A stretch of DNA of 64,000 nucleotides from Martinezella rhizogenes (GCF_027460065.1 NZ_JAPYZZ010000007.1:310001-374000), one strand, 5' to 3'. Numbered from the stretch's first letter, positions 35,858 through 45,296 are shown. The notes: generated by a model not told the origin, from the sequence alone. A program made the numbers and translations.

Positions 35858-37741
35858 ATGATTACCATTACCGATCTTTCCGCCCGCATCGCCGGGCGTC
35901 TGCTTCTTGACCATGCCAGCGTGACGCTTCCCGCCGGTGTGAAGGTGGGCCTTGTTGGCCGCAACGGCGCTGGCAAATCCACCCTGTTCCGGGTCATCAC
36001 CGGCGACTTCTCGGCGGAAAGCGGTTCGGTGACGATCCCGAAGCAAGCGCGCATCGGCCAGGTGGCCCAGGAAGCACCGGGCACGGAAGAGTCGCTGATT
36101 TCCATCGTGCTTGCCGCCGACAAGGAGCGCAGCGCGCTTCTGGCAGAAGCGGAAACCGCAACCGATCCGCACCGGATCGCTGAAATCCAGATGCGGCTTG
36201 TCGATATCGACGCCCATTCGGCGGAAGCGCGCGCCTCCAGCATTCTCGCCGGTCTCGGCTTCGATCACGAGGCGCAGCTTCGCCCCGCCTCATCCTTCTC
36301 CGGTGGCTGGCGCATGCGCGTGGCGCTCGCCTCGGTGCTGTTTGCCGAACCAGACCTGTTGCTGCTCGACGAGCCGACCAACTATCTCGATCTCGAAGGC
36401 ACGCTCTGGCTGGAAGACTATATCCGGCGTTATCCGCATACCGTCATCGTCATCAGCCATGACCGCGATCTTCTCAACAATGCCGTCAATTCCATCGTGC
36501 ATCTGGATCAGAAGAAGCTGACCTTCTATCGCGGCGGTTACGACCAGTTCGAGCGCCAGAAGGCCGAGGCCGACGAATTGCAGATGAAGGCCAAGGTCAA
36601 GAACGACGCCGCGCGCAAACATCTGCAAAGCTTCATCGACCGTTTCCGCGCCAAGGCCACCAAGGCGCGCCAGGCCCAGAGCCGCATCAAGGCGCTGGAG
36701 CGCATGGGCACCGTTGCCGCCGTGATCGAGGACCATGTCCAGCCGATCACATTTCCCGAGCCGGAAAAGCAGCCCGCCTCCCCCATCGTCGCCATCAATG
36801 GCGGCGCGGTCGGTTACGAGCCGGGCAAATCCATCCTGAAACAGCTCAATCTCAGGATCGACAATGACGACCGCATCGCGCTGCTCGGCTCCAACGGCAA
36901 CGGCAAATCGACCTTTGCGAAATTCATCTCCGGCCGGCTTGCGCCGCAGGCGGGCGATCTTCGCGTCGCCTCGGGCCTCAAGATCGGCTTCTTCGCACAG
37001 CATCAGCTCGATGACCTCGTGCCGGATGAAACGCCCGTCGAACATGTGCGCAAGCTGATGCCGCTCGCTCCTGAAGCGCAGGTTCGTGCTCGCGTGGCGC
37101 AGATGGGTCTTGCAACAGAAAAAATGGCGACGGCGGCGAAGGACTTGTCCGGTGGCGAAAAAGCCCGGCTGCTGATGGGGCTTGCCGCCTTCCATGCGCC
37201 GAACCTGTTGATCCTCGACGAACCGACCAACCATCTCGACATCGACAGTCGCCGGGCGCTGATCGAGGCGCTGAACGATTATAGCGGCGCGGTCATCCTC
37301 ATCTCGCACGACCGCCACCTGATCGAAGCGACGGTGGACCGGTTGTGGCTGGTGGCCGACGGCACGGTCAAGACCTTCGAAGGCGACATGGAGGAATATC
37401 GCGATCTCGTTGTTTCCTCCGGCAAGAAGAAAGAAGACAAGACCGAGGCCGCCGCCGACCAGACCTCGAAAGCCGACCAGCGCAAGGCCAATGCGGAAAA
37501 GCGCGCCCAGCTGGCACCGCTCAAGAAAAAGATCAACGAAATCGAATCCCTGACGGCAAAGCTTGAGAAACTGATTCAGTCCCTCGACAAGGAACTGGCG
37601 GACCCTGTTTTATACGAAAAAGCGCCCGCCAAGGCCGCGCTGAAAGTGAAGGAGCGCGGCGAGGCCGCTGCTAAGCTTTCTGACGCCGAGGAGCAATGGC
37701 TGGCGCTCTCGAGCGAATACGAGGACGCGATGGCATCCTGA
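35858..37741 (+). CDS. ABC-F family ATPase (YheS/Uup-like)
   Basis: A 627-residue protein of two fused ABC domains with no membrane segment. Walker A motifs are GRNGAGKST and GSNGNGKST. Signature and Walker B regions are FSGGWRMRVALASVLF with LLDEPTNYLD, and LSGGEKARLLMGLA with LDEPTNHLD. The linker between domains carries RAKATKARQAQSRIKALERM, the ABC-F P-site tRNA-interaction motif. ABC-F proteins act on ribosomes, influencing stalled translation. The C-terminal 100 residues form a charged coiled coil. The ATG at 35858 was chosen over a TTG at 35828. Confidence 0.93.
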   Translation: MITITDLSARIAGRLLLDHASVTLPAGVKVGLVGRNGAGKSTLFRVITGDFSAESGSVTIPKQARIGQVAQEAPGTEESLISIVLAADKERSALLAEAETATDPHRIAEIQMRLVDIDAHSAEARASSILAGLGFDHEAQLRPASSFSGGWRMRVALASVLFAEPDLLLLDEPTNYLDLEGTLWLEDYIRRYPHTVIVISHDRDLLNNAVNSIVHLDQKKLTFYRGGYDQFERQKAEADELQMKAKVKNDAARKHLQSFIDRFRAKATKARQAQSRIKALERMGTVAAVIEDHVQPITFPEPEKQPASPIVAINGGAVGYEPGKSILKQLNLRIDNDDRIALLGSNGNGKSTFAKFISGRLAPQAGDLRVASGLKIGFFAQHQLDDLVPDETPVEHVRKLMPLAPEAQVRARVAQMGLATEKMATAAKDLSGGEKARLLMGLAAFHAPNLLILDEPTNHLDIDSRRALIEALNDYSGAVILISHDRHLIEATVDRLWLVADGTVKTFEGDMEEYRDLVVSSGKKKEDKTEAAADQTSKADQRKANAEKRAQLAPLKKKINEIESLTAKLEKLIQSLDKELADPVLYEKAPAKAALKVKERGEAAAKLSDAEEQWLALSSEYEDAMAS

Positions 37742-37795
37742 TGCACAACCGGAGGGGCCGGCGGCTGGAAGCCGCCGATCCCTGTTCCATGATGC

Positions 37796-38278
37796 TTACT
37801 TGGCGCCGATGGCGTTGAGACCTTCGCGGGCGCATTCGGCATCAATCGCACCCGAGGGTGCGCCGCCGACACCGATGCCGCCGACCAGCGCATCGCCGAT
37901 CTTGATCGGCAGGCCGCCAGCCTGAATGACCATACGCTCATCCATGTTACGAAGGCCATCATTGGCGGGCTTGGAAGCGATGAATTCCGCGATCTCGCCG
38001 ATGTCACGCCCAAGCGATGCGGCCGCGAAAGCCTTGCCGGTTGCGCTGGAGACGGTGTGCGGGCCGGAACCATCTGCCTTCAGCACGGTCTTGGTGGCAC
38101 CATCGCGGGTGACGATGGCAACGGTGACGGCATTGCCCTTGGCGGAGCAGGCCTGCAGCGCTGCCTTGGCCGCTTTTTCCGCCATGTCGAGCGGCAGATA
38201 GGGCGCGGTCGGCAGCGTTTGCGCCAATGCGGCCGAAGGAGCGATCAGAACGGAGACGATGAGAAGGTTGCGGATCAT
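37796..38278 (-). CDS. Secreted HbpS/GlcG-like protein, possible heme-binding accessory sensor
   Basis: A 160-residue protein with a signal peptide (MIRNLLIVSVLIAPSAALA, cleavage about residue 19). The mature domain reads as GlcG/HbpS (DUF336): AVTVAIVTRDGATKTVLKAD, TGKAFAAASLG, and QAGGLPIKIGDALVGGIGVG. In Streptomyces, the homologue HbpS is an extracellular heme-binding protein that tunes the SenS/SenR two-component system. Here it lies downstream of a sensor kinase and regulator on the same strand, 89 bases after the regulator stop. Binding of heme is unproven. An alternative is a glycolate-operon GlcG relative. Confidence 0.83.
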   Translation of the reverse strand: MIRNLLIVSVLIAPSAALAQTLPTAPYLPLDMAEKAAKAALQACSAKGNAVTVAIVTRDGATKTVLKADGSGPHTVSSATGKAFAAASLGRDIGEIAEFIASKPANDGLRNMDERMVIQAGGLPIKIGDALVGGIGVGGAPSGAIDAECAREGLNAIGAK

Positions 38279-38367
38279 GTAAAGGTCCTCTTGGCTGATG
38301 AGGACCCCAGCTTAGGCGGATGGCGCGGACCTGCGAATCCGTAAGATTTGCCGGCTGCTCGGTAGTT

Positions 38368-38976
38368 CTACTGATCTGCGCCGGCTTCCAGCCACAACCG
38401 CGTCATTTCTGCCTGCGAGGTGGTGCCGAGCTTGAGGCCGATGGCGGCGCGATGGCTGTCCACTGTGCGTGGCGACAGGCCAAGCCCATCGGCGATCTGG
38501 CGGGAGGTGAAACCGAGTGCGATACGTTCGAGGATTTCACGCTCACGCGCGGTCAGCAGCGCCAAAAGCGCCCTAGTCTCGGCATGCAGCGCTTTCGCGT
38601 CGAGCGTGCGGGCCAATATCCGGTTCGCCTTCTGGATCGCATCGATGAGATCCTGCTCATCCACGGGCTTGGAGAGAAAATCTACTGCGCCATTGTGAAA
38701 GGCACGGCGGCAGGCTTCGATATTGCCATGGCCGGAAATGACGATGACCGGCCAGTCGACACCCTCTTCCGCCAGCTTTTCCTGCAGCTTCAATCCGGTG
38801 ATGGCAGGCATGCGGATATCGAAGATGAGGCAGCCCGGCTCGAGAGCGGGCAACTGGCCGAGAAAAACCACCGGATCGGCAAAGCCCTTCGCTTTTATGC
38901 CGACTGTGGACAGGAGCAAGATCAGCGCCTTGCGCACGGCGTCATCGTCATCGACAAGATAGACGGGCAGCGTCAT
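38368..38976 (-). CDS. FixJ/LuxR-type response regulator
   Basis: A 202-residue regulator. The receiver domain has VYLVDDDDAVRKAL with the acidic pocket, the phosphoacceptor Asp53 in LIFDIRMPAITGL, and Lys103 in LSKPVDE. A C-terminal GerE/LuxR helix-turn-helix follows (LTAREREILERIALGFTSRQ, then SPRTVDSHR). The start overlaps the sensor kinase stop by four bases (ATGA), so the two are co-translated. Its targets are unknown; the secreted protein gene just downstream is the natural candidate. Confidence 0.93.
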   Translation of the reverse strand: MTLPVYLVDDDDAVRKALILLLSTVGIKAKGFADPVVFLGQLPALEPGCLIFDIRMPAITGLKLQEKLAEEGVDWPVIVISGHGNIEACRRAFHNGAVDFLSKPVDEQDLIDAIQKANRILARTLDAKALHAETRALLALLTAREREILERIALGFTSRQIADGLGLSPRTVDSHRAAIGLKLGTTSQAEMTRLWLEAGADQ

Positions 38977-40634
38977 GGGTTCCGCGCCTCCGCCGCGACC
39001 GGAAGGATGACGCGGAAAAGCGCGCCATTCTCACTGTCGACGTAGAGAATTTCACCGCCGGCGCGCTCCACCAGTCGCTGGCTGAGGGCGAGCCCCAGAC
39101 CCATGCCGTCCCTTTTTGTGGTTGCGAAAGGCGTAAACAGGCGGTCGCGCAAATCCGGTGCGACGCCGGGGCCATTATCGGCCACTTCGAACACGGTGAA
39201 ATCACCTTTTCGGCTCAATGTTGCGGTGATGGCTTTCCTGCCTTCGACGGCTGTGAGCGCATCGAGAGCATTACGCAGCAGATTGAACATCACCTGCTCC
39301 ATTTCCACCGGATCGGCCCGCACCGAAAGCGGCGTCTCCGGCATGGCGATATCGATGCTGGCCGCGTGCCGTGCCGCCTCACCGGCAAGCAACGCATCGA
39401 CATTGCGCAAAGCGGCGCGCAGATCATGCGCGGCGGCCGGTTGACGGTGCGGCAGCGACCAGTTGCGAAACCGGACGAGCATGTTGGCGGCACTTCGCGC
39501 CTGATCGATCATGTCATCCAGGGCGCCGGAAAGGGCAACGGTATCCTGGCGGGCAAGCAACCGTCGCCCGGCCTGCGCCTGCGCCAATATCGCCGTCAAA
39601 GGCTGGGTCAGCTCATGCGCCAGACCGCTCGCCATCTCACCCAGCGCATTGACCCGCGAGGCATGGGTAAGCCTCGCTTCCATGCCGCTCAGTTCGGCCC
39701 GCCTTTCTGCGGCACGCATACGCGTCCTCTGTTTCGCCATCACGATGCCGAGCAGGAAAACCACGGTAGCGCCGGCCATTCCCGCCAACAGGGCGCGGCC
39801 CGGCAGAAGATCCCGCCAGGTGATCGAAAGAGCGGTTTCGAGGAGCAGAGGCTGGGTAGCGCTGCTCAACTGCCGGACATATTGCGGCTTTTCCGGCAGT
39901 GTCGGTGGACCGAACAATATCGTGCCATCCGGCATTTTCAGACGGATCACCGCCTGTTTCATCGACCAGAAAGGATCGTTGGATGCCACAAGCTGCGCCG
40001 CGTCGATTGCGAGCACCAGAACCTTCGACGCCGTCTCGCTGTTGGGACTGCGCTTCACGATCAAGTAATGCCCGGGCCGGAGGGCGCTTGCCACCAGGAT
40101 CGGGTGGCCGGAAAACACCGATGCCGCCTTGCGAATGACTGTCGCCAGTTCGTTTTCCAATGGCCGGGTGCCCACCACGGGGCCTCCCTCATTGAGGGCC
40201 ACCAGCTGAAGCTCATCAATGCGCGGATAAAACTGCAGAATGGGAGCGGCAACGTCGAGCAGCAGGCCGTGATCCGCGCCCTGCTCTGCCTGCGCCACCG
40301 CCGAAAGCGCGGTGACATGCGCGTCATGCTGGTCGGCCCGGCGGGACACCTCGGCCTGCAAGGCGTCGCTCTGCCGCGCAAGCTCGCCGAGCAAGCTGAC
40401 ATATTGGTAAGCCGCCAGTGCAGAAATGACGGCCGCCATCAGCAGCGCCCAGACCAGAATCACCCCTGGCAAGGACCATATTGCCTGCGGACGCGGATCG
40501 GCCTGCAAGGGCTGAGCCGGTTTTCCGGGCATGTCATTCCATGCATCGTCGTTTTCAAACATCGTCGTTTTCAGGCATCGGCTCACTCGCGTGACCGGAA
40601 AAAGCGGTCGCAACATCGGTTCGTCAAGAGACAT
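38973..40634 (-). CDS. Membrane sensor histidine kinase
   Basis: A protein of up to 553 residues with two membrane segments (about 52-74 and 279-300) enclosing a 200-residue periplasmic sensing domain. The H-box is ALGEMASGLAHELTQPLTAI with His340, the N-box NLLRNALDAL, G1 DNGPGV, and G2 GMGLGLALS, all intact. The periplasmic domain resembles no sensor I recognise. Several starts are possible: ATG at 40634, 40562 or 40532. CATCGTCGTTTTCA is duplicated in tandem near 40553-40582, within the uncertain N-terminus. It forms a system with the overlapping regulator and the HbpS-like protein. Confidence 0.9.
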   Translation of the reverse strand: MSLDEPMLRPLFPVTRVSRCLKTTMFENDDAWNDMPGKPAQPLQADPRPQAIWSLPGVILVWALLMAAVISALAAYQYVSLLGELARQSDALQAEVSRRADQHDAHVTALSAVAQAEQGADHGLLLDVAAPILQFYPRIDELQLVALNEGGPVVGTRPLENELATVIRKAASVFSGHPILVASALRPGHYLIVKRSPNSETASKVLVLAIDAAQLVASNDPFWSMKQAVIRLKMPDGTILFGPPTLPEKPQYVRQLSSATQPLLLETALSITWRDLLPGRALLAGMAGATVVFLLGIVMAKQRTRMRAAERRAELSGMEARLTHASRVNALGEMASGLAHELTQPLTAILAQAQAGRRLLARQDTVALSGALDDMIDQARSAANMLVRFRNWSLPHRQPAAAHDLRAALRNVDALLAGEAARHAASIDIAMPETPLSVRADPVEMEQVMFNLLRNALDALTAVEGRKAITATLSRKGDFTVFEVADNGPGVAPDLRDRLFTPFATTKRDGMGLGLALSQRLVERAGGEILYVDSENGALFRVILPVAAEARNP

Positions 40635-40718
40635 TCCTCAGCACAGACCGGAAGAACATTCAACCCGGCCACGGCCGAATTCATGCCCTTGCCATTGGCC
40701 GGTGAGGCTCCCGATGCG

Positions 40719-42656
40719 CTAGGCGCATGCCCGGCGGGGCAGCAACCGATCAAGCGGCACGGCGGGCGAGTAAAGATAACCCTGACCGAAACGAATGCCC
40801 ATCTGCATGAGAATCCGGCTCTGCTCTTCGGTTTCTATGCCTTCCGTTACAAGCTTGGCGCCGTAGCGCTCGGCGCTTTGGAAGGCGAGCACGACGGCGT
40901 CCCTGAACCGTGCCTGATCGAGCCTAGATGTCATCCACTGATCGATCTTGACTTCCTCGAAGGGAAATCTTGCCAGCAAGGTGAGCGCGGCATAACCGGT
41001 GCCAAAATCGTCCAGCGCCAGCCGGACGCCGGCGGCAATCAGCGTATCGAAATTCTGCTGCACGGAATCGGTGGTCGGCATCCTGCTCATTTCCGTCACC
41101 TCGATCGACAGGCGATGCGCAGGCACCGTCATCTCCTGCAGCAAAGCCACCACCCGATCTGCGAAACGCGCGGTCGCAAAAGACGAGGCGGAAATATTCA
41201 CCGCCAGATGAAAATCCGCATCGAGGCCACGCAGTTCGGCAAGGTCGCGGACTACCGCTTCGATGGTTGACCATTCAAACTCCACCAGCAGCCGGTGGCG
41301 TTCGGCGATTTCCAGCACATAATAGGGCGAAAGCGCCTGCCCATGCATATCGATCGCCCGCAGGAGCGCTTCTGCGCCGATCATGCGGCGATTGTGAATT
41401 TCAAATTTCGGCTGGTAAAATATCGGCGGCTTTCCGTTTTTGATCCAACGCACCAGCATCTGCCGCACGCCCTCGTCCCGCGCCGCTTTCTCGGCGAAAG
41501 AAAAGGGAAAAATCTGCACGGGGTTTTCACTCCGCCTGAGCGCCAGACTGAGATGCCTGAGGAAGGAGGCCACGTTCTGGTGCGAGACCATTTCCAGATT
41601 CGACGCCCCGATTTTGAGATGCGGGACCGGCCCTGCCTCCGCTGACCTGAAAAAGGCGATCAACCCCTCGTGGAGATGCATGACGAGGCCGACACTCTCC
41701 GATTTCTCCAGCGAAACTCCCTCGATGACAACCGCAAGCGTTGCATCGCCGAACATAAAGCTATGCGGCGCATTAAATTTCGACAGTAGCCCGTTATCGC
41801 CATCGCAGATTTCCCGCGCCAATGCCGGCCAGAAAAGATCGGCCCAGTCATCGCCCTGATGAGCCACGACATCGGCGATATTGACGATTTCGATGAGGAG
41901 GAGAGCGTGCGGCACAGTCGATGTCTGGCGAGCCACCATTTCGATATGGTCTTTAAGGGCACGCCTGTTGGGCAGGCCGGTCAGAGAATCCGTGCGTGCC
42001 ACAACCTCACGTTTTTTCACCGCTTCCCTCACCCGCGCTTCGCTGCGCAGCACCAGGAAGAGACAGGCAATCATCGGCAGGCCGACACTCGCGCCGACAA
42101 TGCGCCGTCCGACATTGCTCAAAAACACCTCCTGACCGACCATGCCGAGACCATAGGTGAGGCAAATCGCGAACAGCGCCGCGAAAATCCTGATCGCGAA
42201 AACCCCGGCAACCTCTCTCAGGCCGAGTTCGGTCAGACGGCGCCGGCGCATCCAGCCATACATGGCGATGCCAAAAGCGGAAATGACGCTCATATCCAGA
42301 AAGGCGGCGCCAAAGAGGGCCGGACCGCCGAACAGGAAACGCCCGGCAGAAATCAGCGCAAGACTTATCAACCCGCCCTGCCAGGATCCGACCAATCCCG
42401 CCAGAAACAACAGGTCAGAACGAATATAAGGCTTGGAGGGCAGCTGAATGAATTCGGACACCAGCAGCGTCAGCAGAAAGCCGGTCGCTCCGAAAACAGC
42501 TCCATAGTAGATTTTATAACGGACGTCATCGAAAGCTATGTTTCGTTGCAGAAGCATCAGCATGGACACCATACCAACCACGGCTGCGGCCTGCAGCAGC
42601 AGAAATGGCAATTCGGCGGCCGATGCGGCCGCTTGAGCGACGATCAATTCCATCAT
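40719..42656 (-). CDS. Membrane GGDEF-EAL protein, probable c-di-GMP phosphodiesterase
   Basis: A 645-residue protein. The N-terminal region has a 5-6 TM LytS-like (5TMR) module (SDLLFLAGLVGSWQGGLISL, FGGPALFGAAFLDMS), then a degenerate GGDEF domain that starts TDSLTGLPNRRAL but has lost the GGDEF motif, then an EAL domain. The EAL domain keeps GAEALLR, VNISAS, IEVTEMS, LDDFGTGYAAL, VKIDQW and TEGIET, so hydrolysis of c-di-GMP is expected. The ATG at 42656 was chosen over a TTG at 42710. Confidence 0.9.
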   Translation of the reverse strand: MMELIVAQAAASAAELPFLLLQAAAVVGMVSMLMLLQRNIAFDDVRYKIYYGAVFGATGFLLTLLVSEFIQLPSKPYIRSDLLFLAGLVGSWQGGLISLALISAGRFLFGGPALFGAAFLDMSVISAFGIAMYGWMRRRRLTELGLREVAGVFAIRIFAALFAICLTYGLGMVGQEVFLSNVGRRIVGASVGLPMIACLFLVLRSEARVREAVKKREVVARTDSLTGLPNRRALKDHIEMVARQTSTVPHALLLIEIVNIADVVAHQGDDWADLFWPALAREICDGDNGLLSKFNAPHSFMFGDATLAVVIEGVSLEKSESVGLVMHLHEGLIAFFRSAEAGPVPHLKIGASNLEMVSHQNVASFLRHLSLALRRSENPVQIFPFSFAEKAARDEGVRQMLVRWIKNGKPPIFYQPKFEIHNRRMIGAEALLRAIDMHGQALSPYYVLEIAERHRLLVEFEWSTIEAVVRDLAELRGLDADFHLAVNISASSFATARFADRVVALLQEMTVPAHRLSIEVTEMSRMPTTDSVQQNFDTLIAAGVRLALDDFGTGYAALTLLARFPFEEVKIDQWMTSRLDQARFRDAVVLAFQSAERYGAKLVTEGIETEEQSRILMQMGIRFGQGYLYSPAVPLDRLLPRRACA

Positions 42657-43114
42657 TTGCAATTCACCGTAAAATATCGGCGCTGGCACCGGAACTTCAG
42701 CATCTGGCAATCAAAAATCCTGCTTTTGCGCAGGGTAAGTATAAAATTATCACCATTCGCCCCGTTGGCCCATGCCCACTCCAACAGCGCGCCTGAAATA
42801 AACCCATCACGCAACCGCCGCTCAAAGAAATCAATATAAAAATAAAATTATAAAACAATATTTCCGAAATTCATCTTTAAACTTATCATTTAAGATAGTA
42901 CATAGGCAATGATAAAATGGATATTGAAAACAATACTTTTGAAACTCAAATTAATCTGAATTTTCGAATATACATTCAAAGATTCCGTCATGGCATTGCG
43001 ATATGAAAAATGACGCCTCCTGCGGAAACGATCGCCTTGCCCCTTCGGTTGTTTCTGCTAAAAACCTGTAAAGTCACACTTTATCCCATGAAGCACTCAA
43101 ACGGATTCCTCTCC
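42657..43114. other. AT-rich intergenic region with imperfect direct and inverted repeats
   Basis: A 458-base divergent region, strongly AT-rich from 42760 to 43000, with no convincing coding frame. Direct repeats of 22 bases (42852-42873 and 42927-42948) share 18 positions, beginning AAAACAATA. An inverted repeat with ATCTTTAAA and TTTAAGAT lies at 42873-42896. The repeats could be regulator sites for the divergent EAL and oxidoreductase genes. Promoter elements could not be assigned. Confidence 0.45.
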
Positions 43115-44041
43115 ATGTCAGCCACCAAGCTTGCCATCGTCGGCGTCGGCAAAATCGTTCGCGACCAGCATCTCCCCGCCATCGCAGGCAATCCGGATTT
43201 CGAATTGATCTGCACCGCGAGCCGCCACGGCACCGTGGACGGTGTTTCCTCCTATGGCACCATCGAGGCCATGCTGGAGGCGGAGCCGGCAATCAATGCG
43301 GTTTCGCTGTGCATGCCGCCGCAATATCGTTACGAGGCGGCTTACGCGGCGCTGAATGCCGGCAAGCATGTTTTCCTTGAAAAACCGCCGGGCGCGACGC
43401 TTTCGGAGGTGCAGGATCTCGTTCGCCTCGCGGGCTCCAAGGGTCTTTCGCTGTTTGCCAGCTGGCATTCCCGTTATGCGCCAGCGGTCGAGGCGGCGAA
43501 GGCGTTTCTGGCCTCGACGAAAATCGACAGCGTGCATGTCATCTGGAAAGAGGATGTGCGTCACTGGCACCCGAACCAGGCCTGGATCTGGCAGGCGGGC
43601 GGTCTCGGCGTGTTCGATCCCGGCATCAATGCGCTGTCGATCATCACCCATATCCTGCCGCGCGCACTGTTCCTAACCAAGGCGACGCTGGAATTCCCGG
43701 AAAACCGCGACGCCCCTATCGCCGCCGACCTGCATTTTTCCGACGTTGAAAAAACGCCTGTCCATGCCGAATTCGACTGGCGCCAGACCGGCAAGCAGAG
43801 CTGGGATATCGTTGCCGAAACGGCAGCGGGACAGATGGTGCTTTCGGAAGGCGGCGCGAAGCTCTCGATCAACGGCGAGGAAAAACTGTCCCAGCCGGAA
43901 CGGGAATATCCTGCCCTTTACGAGCGCTTCGCCGAGATCATCAAGGCGGGCCGCTCCGACGTCGATCTCGCGCCGTTGACCCATGTGGCCGACGCCTTCC
44001 TGCTCGGCCGCCACAAATTCGTGAATTCCTTCTACGATTGA
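43115..44041 (+). CDS. Gfo/Idh/MocA oxidoreductase, D-galactose 1-dehydrogenase-like
   Basis: A 308-residue NAD(P)-dependent dehydrogenase. The Rossmann motif is LAIVGVGKIVRDQHLPAIAG, the cofactor and catalytic EKPPGATLSE lies at about residues 90-99, and WKEDVRHWHPNQAWIW with GVFDPGINALSI matches the D-galactose 1-dehydrogenase group. It probably oxidises D-galactose, possibly also L-arabinose or fucose-like sugars, to the lactone. The ATG at 43115 starts the conserved fold. The frame extends to 43010, but the added residues are not conserved in style. Confidence 0.85.
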   Translation: MSATKLAIVGVGKIVRDQHLPAIAGNPDFELICTASRHGTVDGVSSYGTIEAMLEAEPAINAVSLCMPPQYRYEAAYAALNAGKHVFLEKPPGATLSEVQDLVRLAGSKGLSLFASWHSRYAPAVEAAKAFLASTKIDSVHVIWKEDVRHWHPNQAWIWQAGGLGVFDPGINALSIITHILPRALFLTKATLEFPENRDAPIAADLHFSDVEKTPVHAEFDWRQTGKQSWDIVAETAAGQMVLSEGGAKLSINGEEKLSQPEREYPALYERFAEIIKAGRSDVDLAPLTHVADAFLLGRHKFVNSFYD

Positions 44042-44071
44042 GAAGCCTCGACGCTTCCAGACATACAAGCC

Positions 44072-45106
44072 TCAGAGGGCGCGGCTGACAAAGCGGTCGC
44101 GCCCCGATTTCTTGGCCTGGTAAAGCGCTTCATCGACGCTGCGAAGCAGTGCCGCGCGGTCTGTGCCCGCCTGAGGAGCGAGCGCACCGCCGATGCTGAG
44201 ACGGGCATCGACCGCCCGACCATCGACATCGAAAGGTTTGCGGAAGGCGGCGAGCAGACGATCCGCCAGGCCGTTCAGCACGTCGGCGCTGCTTGGCCGG
44301 GGAATGAAAATGGCAAATTCGTCGCCGCCCATGCGCACCACTATATCGTCACCGCGGATCGCATTGCGGATTCGACCGGCTGCGGCGTTCAGCACACGAT
44401 CACCCGCCGGATGGCCGAAAGTATCGTTGATGGATTTGAAGCCATCCATATCGAGATAAAGAACGCCGAAAGTCTCTTTTTCGCGCAGGGCCGCGCCTAG
44501 CTGACCATCGACAATCGCATCCAGGGCGTTGCGGTTATAAAATCCGGTCAGCGGGTCGGTCATTGCCGCATCCCGCAATTCCCGCTCAGCAAGGCTCATG
44601 GTGAAATTGGCTTTCTGAAGCCGCAGCAACGCGGCCGCGAGCAGCGCAAAACTTCTGAGATTGTCGACTTCGAGGCGGGAAAATTTCCGTGGCACCGTGT
44701 CAACCAGACAAAAAGCACCAATCACAAAACCCGGCTCCAACTCAATCGGCGCTCCGGCATAAGAGCGCAGTTCGGGTCCGCTCTTCACGTAGGACATGAA
44801 GCGGAAATCCGGATGCTCTGTCAAATCTGGAATGGCAACCACATCCAGCCTGCTGACGACGCGATTGCAGATCGAAAGGTCCCGCGGGCATTCAGACAGC
44901 TGCATCCCCGCCTGTTCAGCAATATGAAGCCAGTCCTCATCAACGATGTGGACAGCAGCACGCGGAACACCAAAAACGCCCTGCGCCAACTGCGACAGCG
45001 CTTTCAGCTCCGGCATCTCGGCATTTTTGAAGGACATGATCGACCTTACCGCGACCAGACGTTCGGTTTCTCCCTCCGGTCTTGATATCGCCTGCCCCAT
45101 GCTCAT
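44072..45106 (-). CDS. GAF-GGDEF diguanylate cyclase
   Basis: A 344-residue soluble protein. The N-terminal GAF domain (about 30-165) has RAAVHIVDEDWLHIAEQAGM and SYAGAPIELEPGFVIGAFCL. The GGDEF domain begins DPLTGFYNRNALDAI, and its intact VRMGGDEFAIF core is preceded by RGDD, a plausible inhibitory RxxD site. It should make c-di-GMP in response to a small ligand bound by GAF. An AAGGA ribosome site is better spaced for the in-frame ATG at 45100 than for 45106. Confidence 0.9.
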   Translation of the reverse strand: MSMGQAISRPEGETERLVAVRSIMSFKNAEMPELKALSQLAQGVFGVPRAAVHIVDEDWLHIAEQAGMQLSECPRDLSICNRVVSRLDVVAIPDLTEHPDFRFMSYVKSGPELRSYAGAPIELEPGFVIGAFCLVDTVPRKFSRLEVDNLRSFALLAAALLRLQKANFTMSLAERELRDAAMTDPLTGFYNRNALDAIVDGQLGAALREKETFGVLYLDMDGFKSINDTFGHPAGDRVLNAAAGRIRNAIRGDDIVVRMGGDEFAIFIPRPSSADVLNGLADRLLAAFRKPFDVDGRAVDARLSIGGALAPQAGTDRAALLRSVDEALYQAKKSGRDRFVSRAL

Positions 45107-45296
45107 GTCCTTCTGCTGTTGCTTTCGCGGCAGCCGCGTCGACCCGATCCCGCCACACGAATCAACGGCTTCAAAGTCGGCTTAGTCCGCCCTTGCGGCG
45201 CATCATGCAAAAACCGCCTGTTGACGCCACATGCGAATTTTTGCCGGTCTGTTTGCGTATGGAACAAATCATGGGCATGGCGAAACTGCGGTGCGG

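Noticed and set aside
40553..40582. CATCGTCGTTTTCA tandem duplication as a regulatory repeat
   Set aside because: It is a 14-base duplication within the uncertain N-terminal coding part of the sensor kinase and probably only a slippage event.
42841..43010. Small genes in the AT-rich gap between the EAL protein and galactose dehydrogenase
   Set aside because: No open frame has a ribosome site or coding-like composition.
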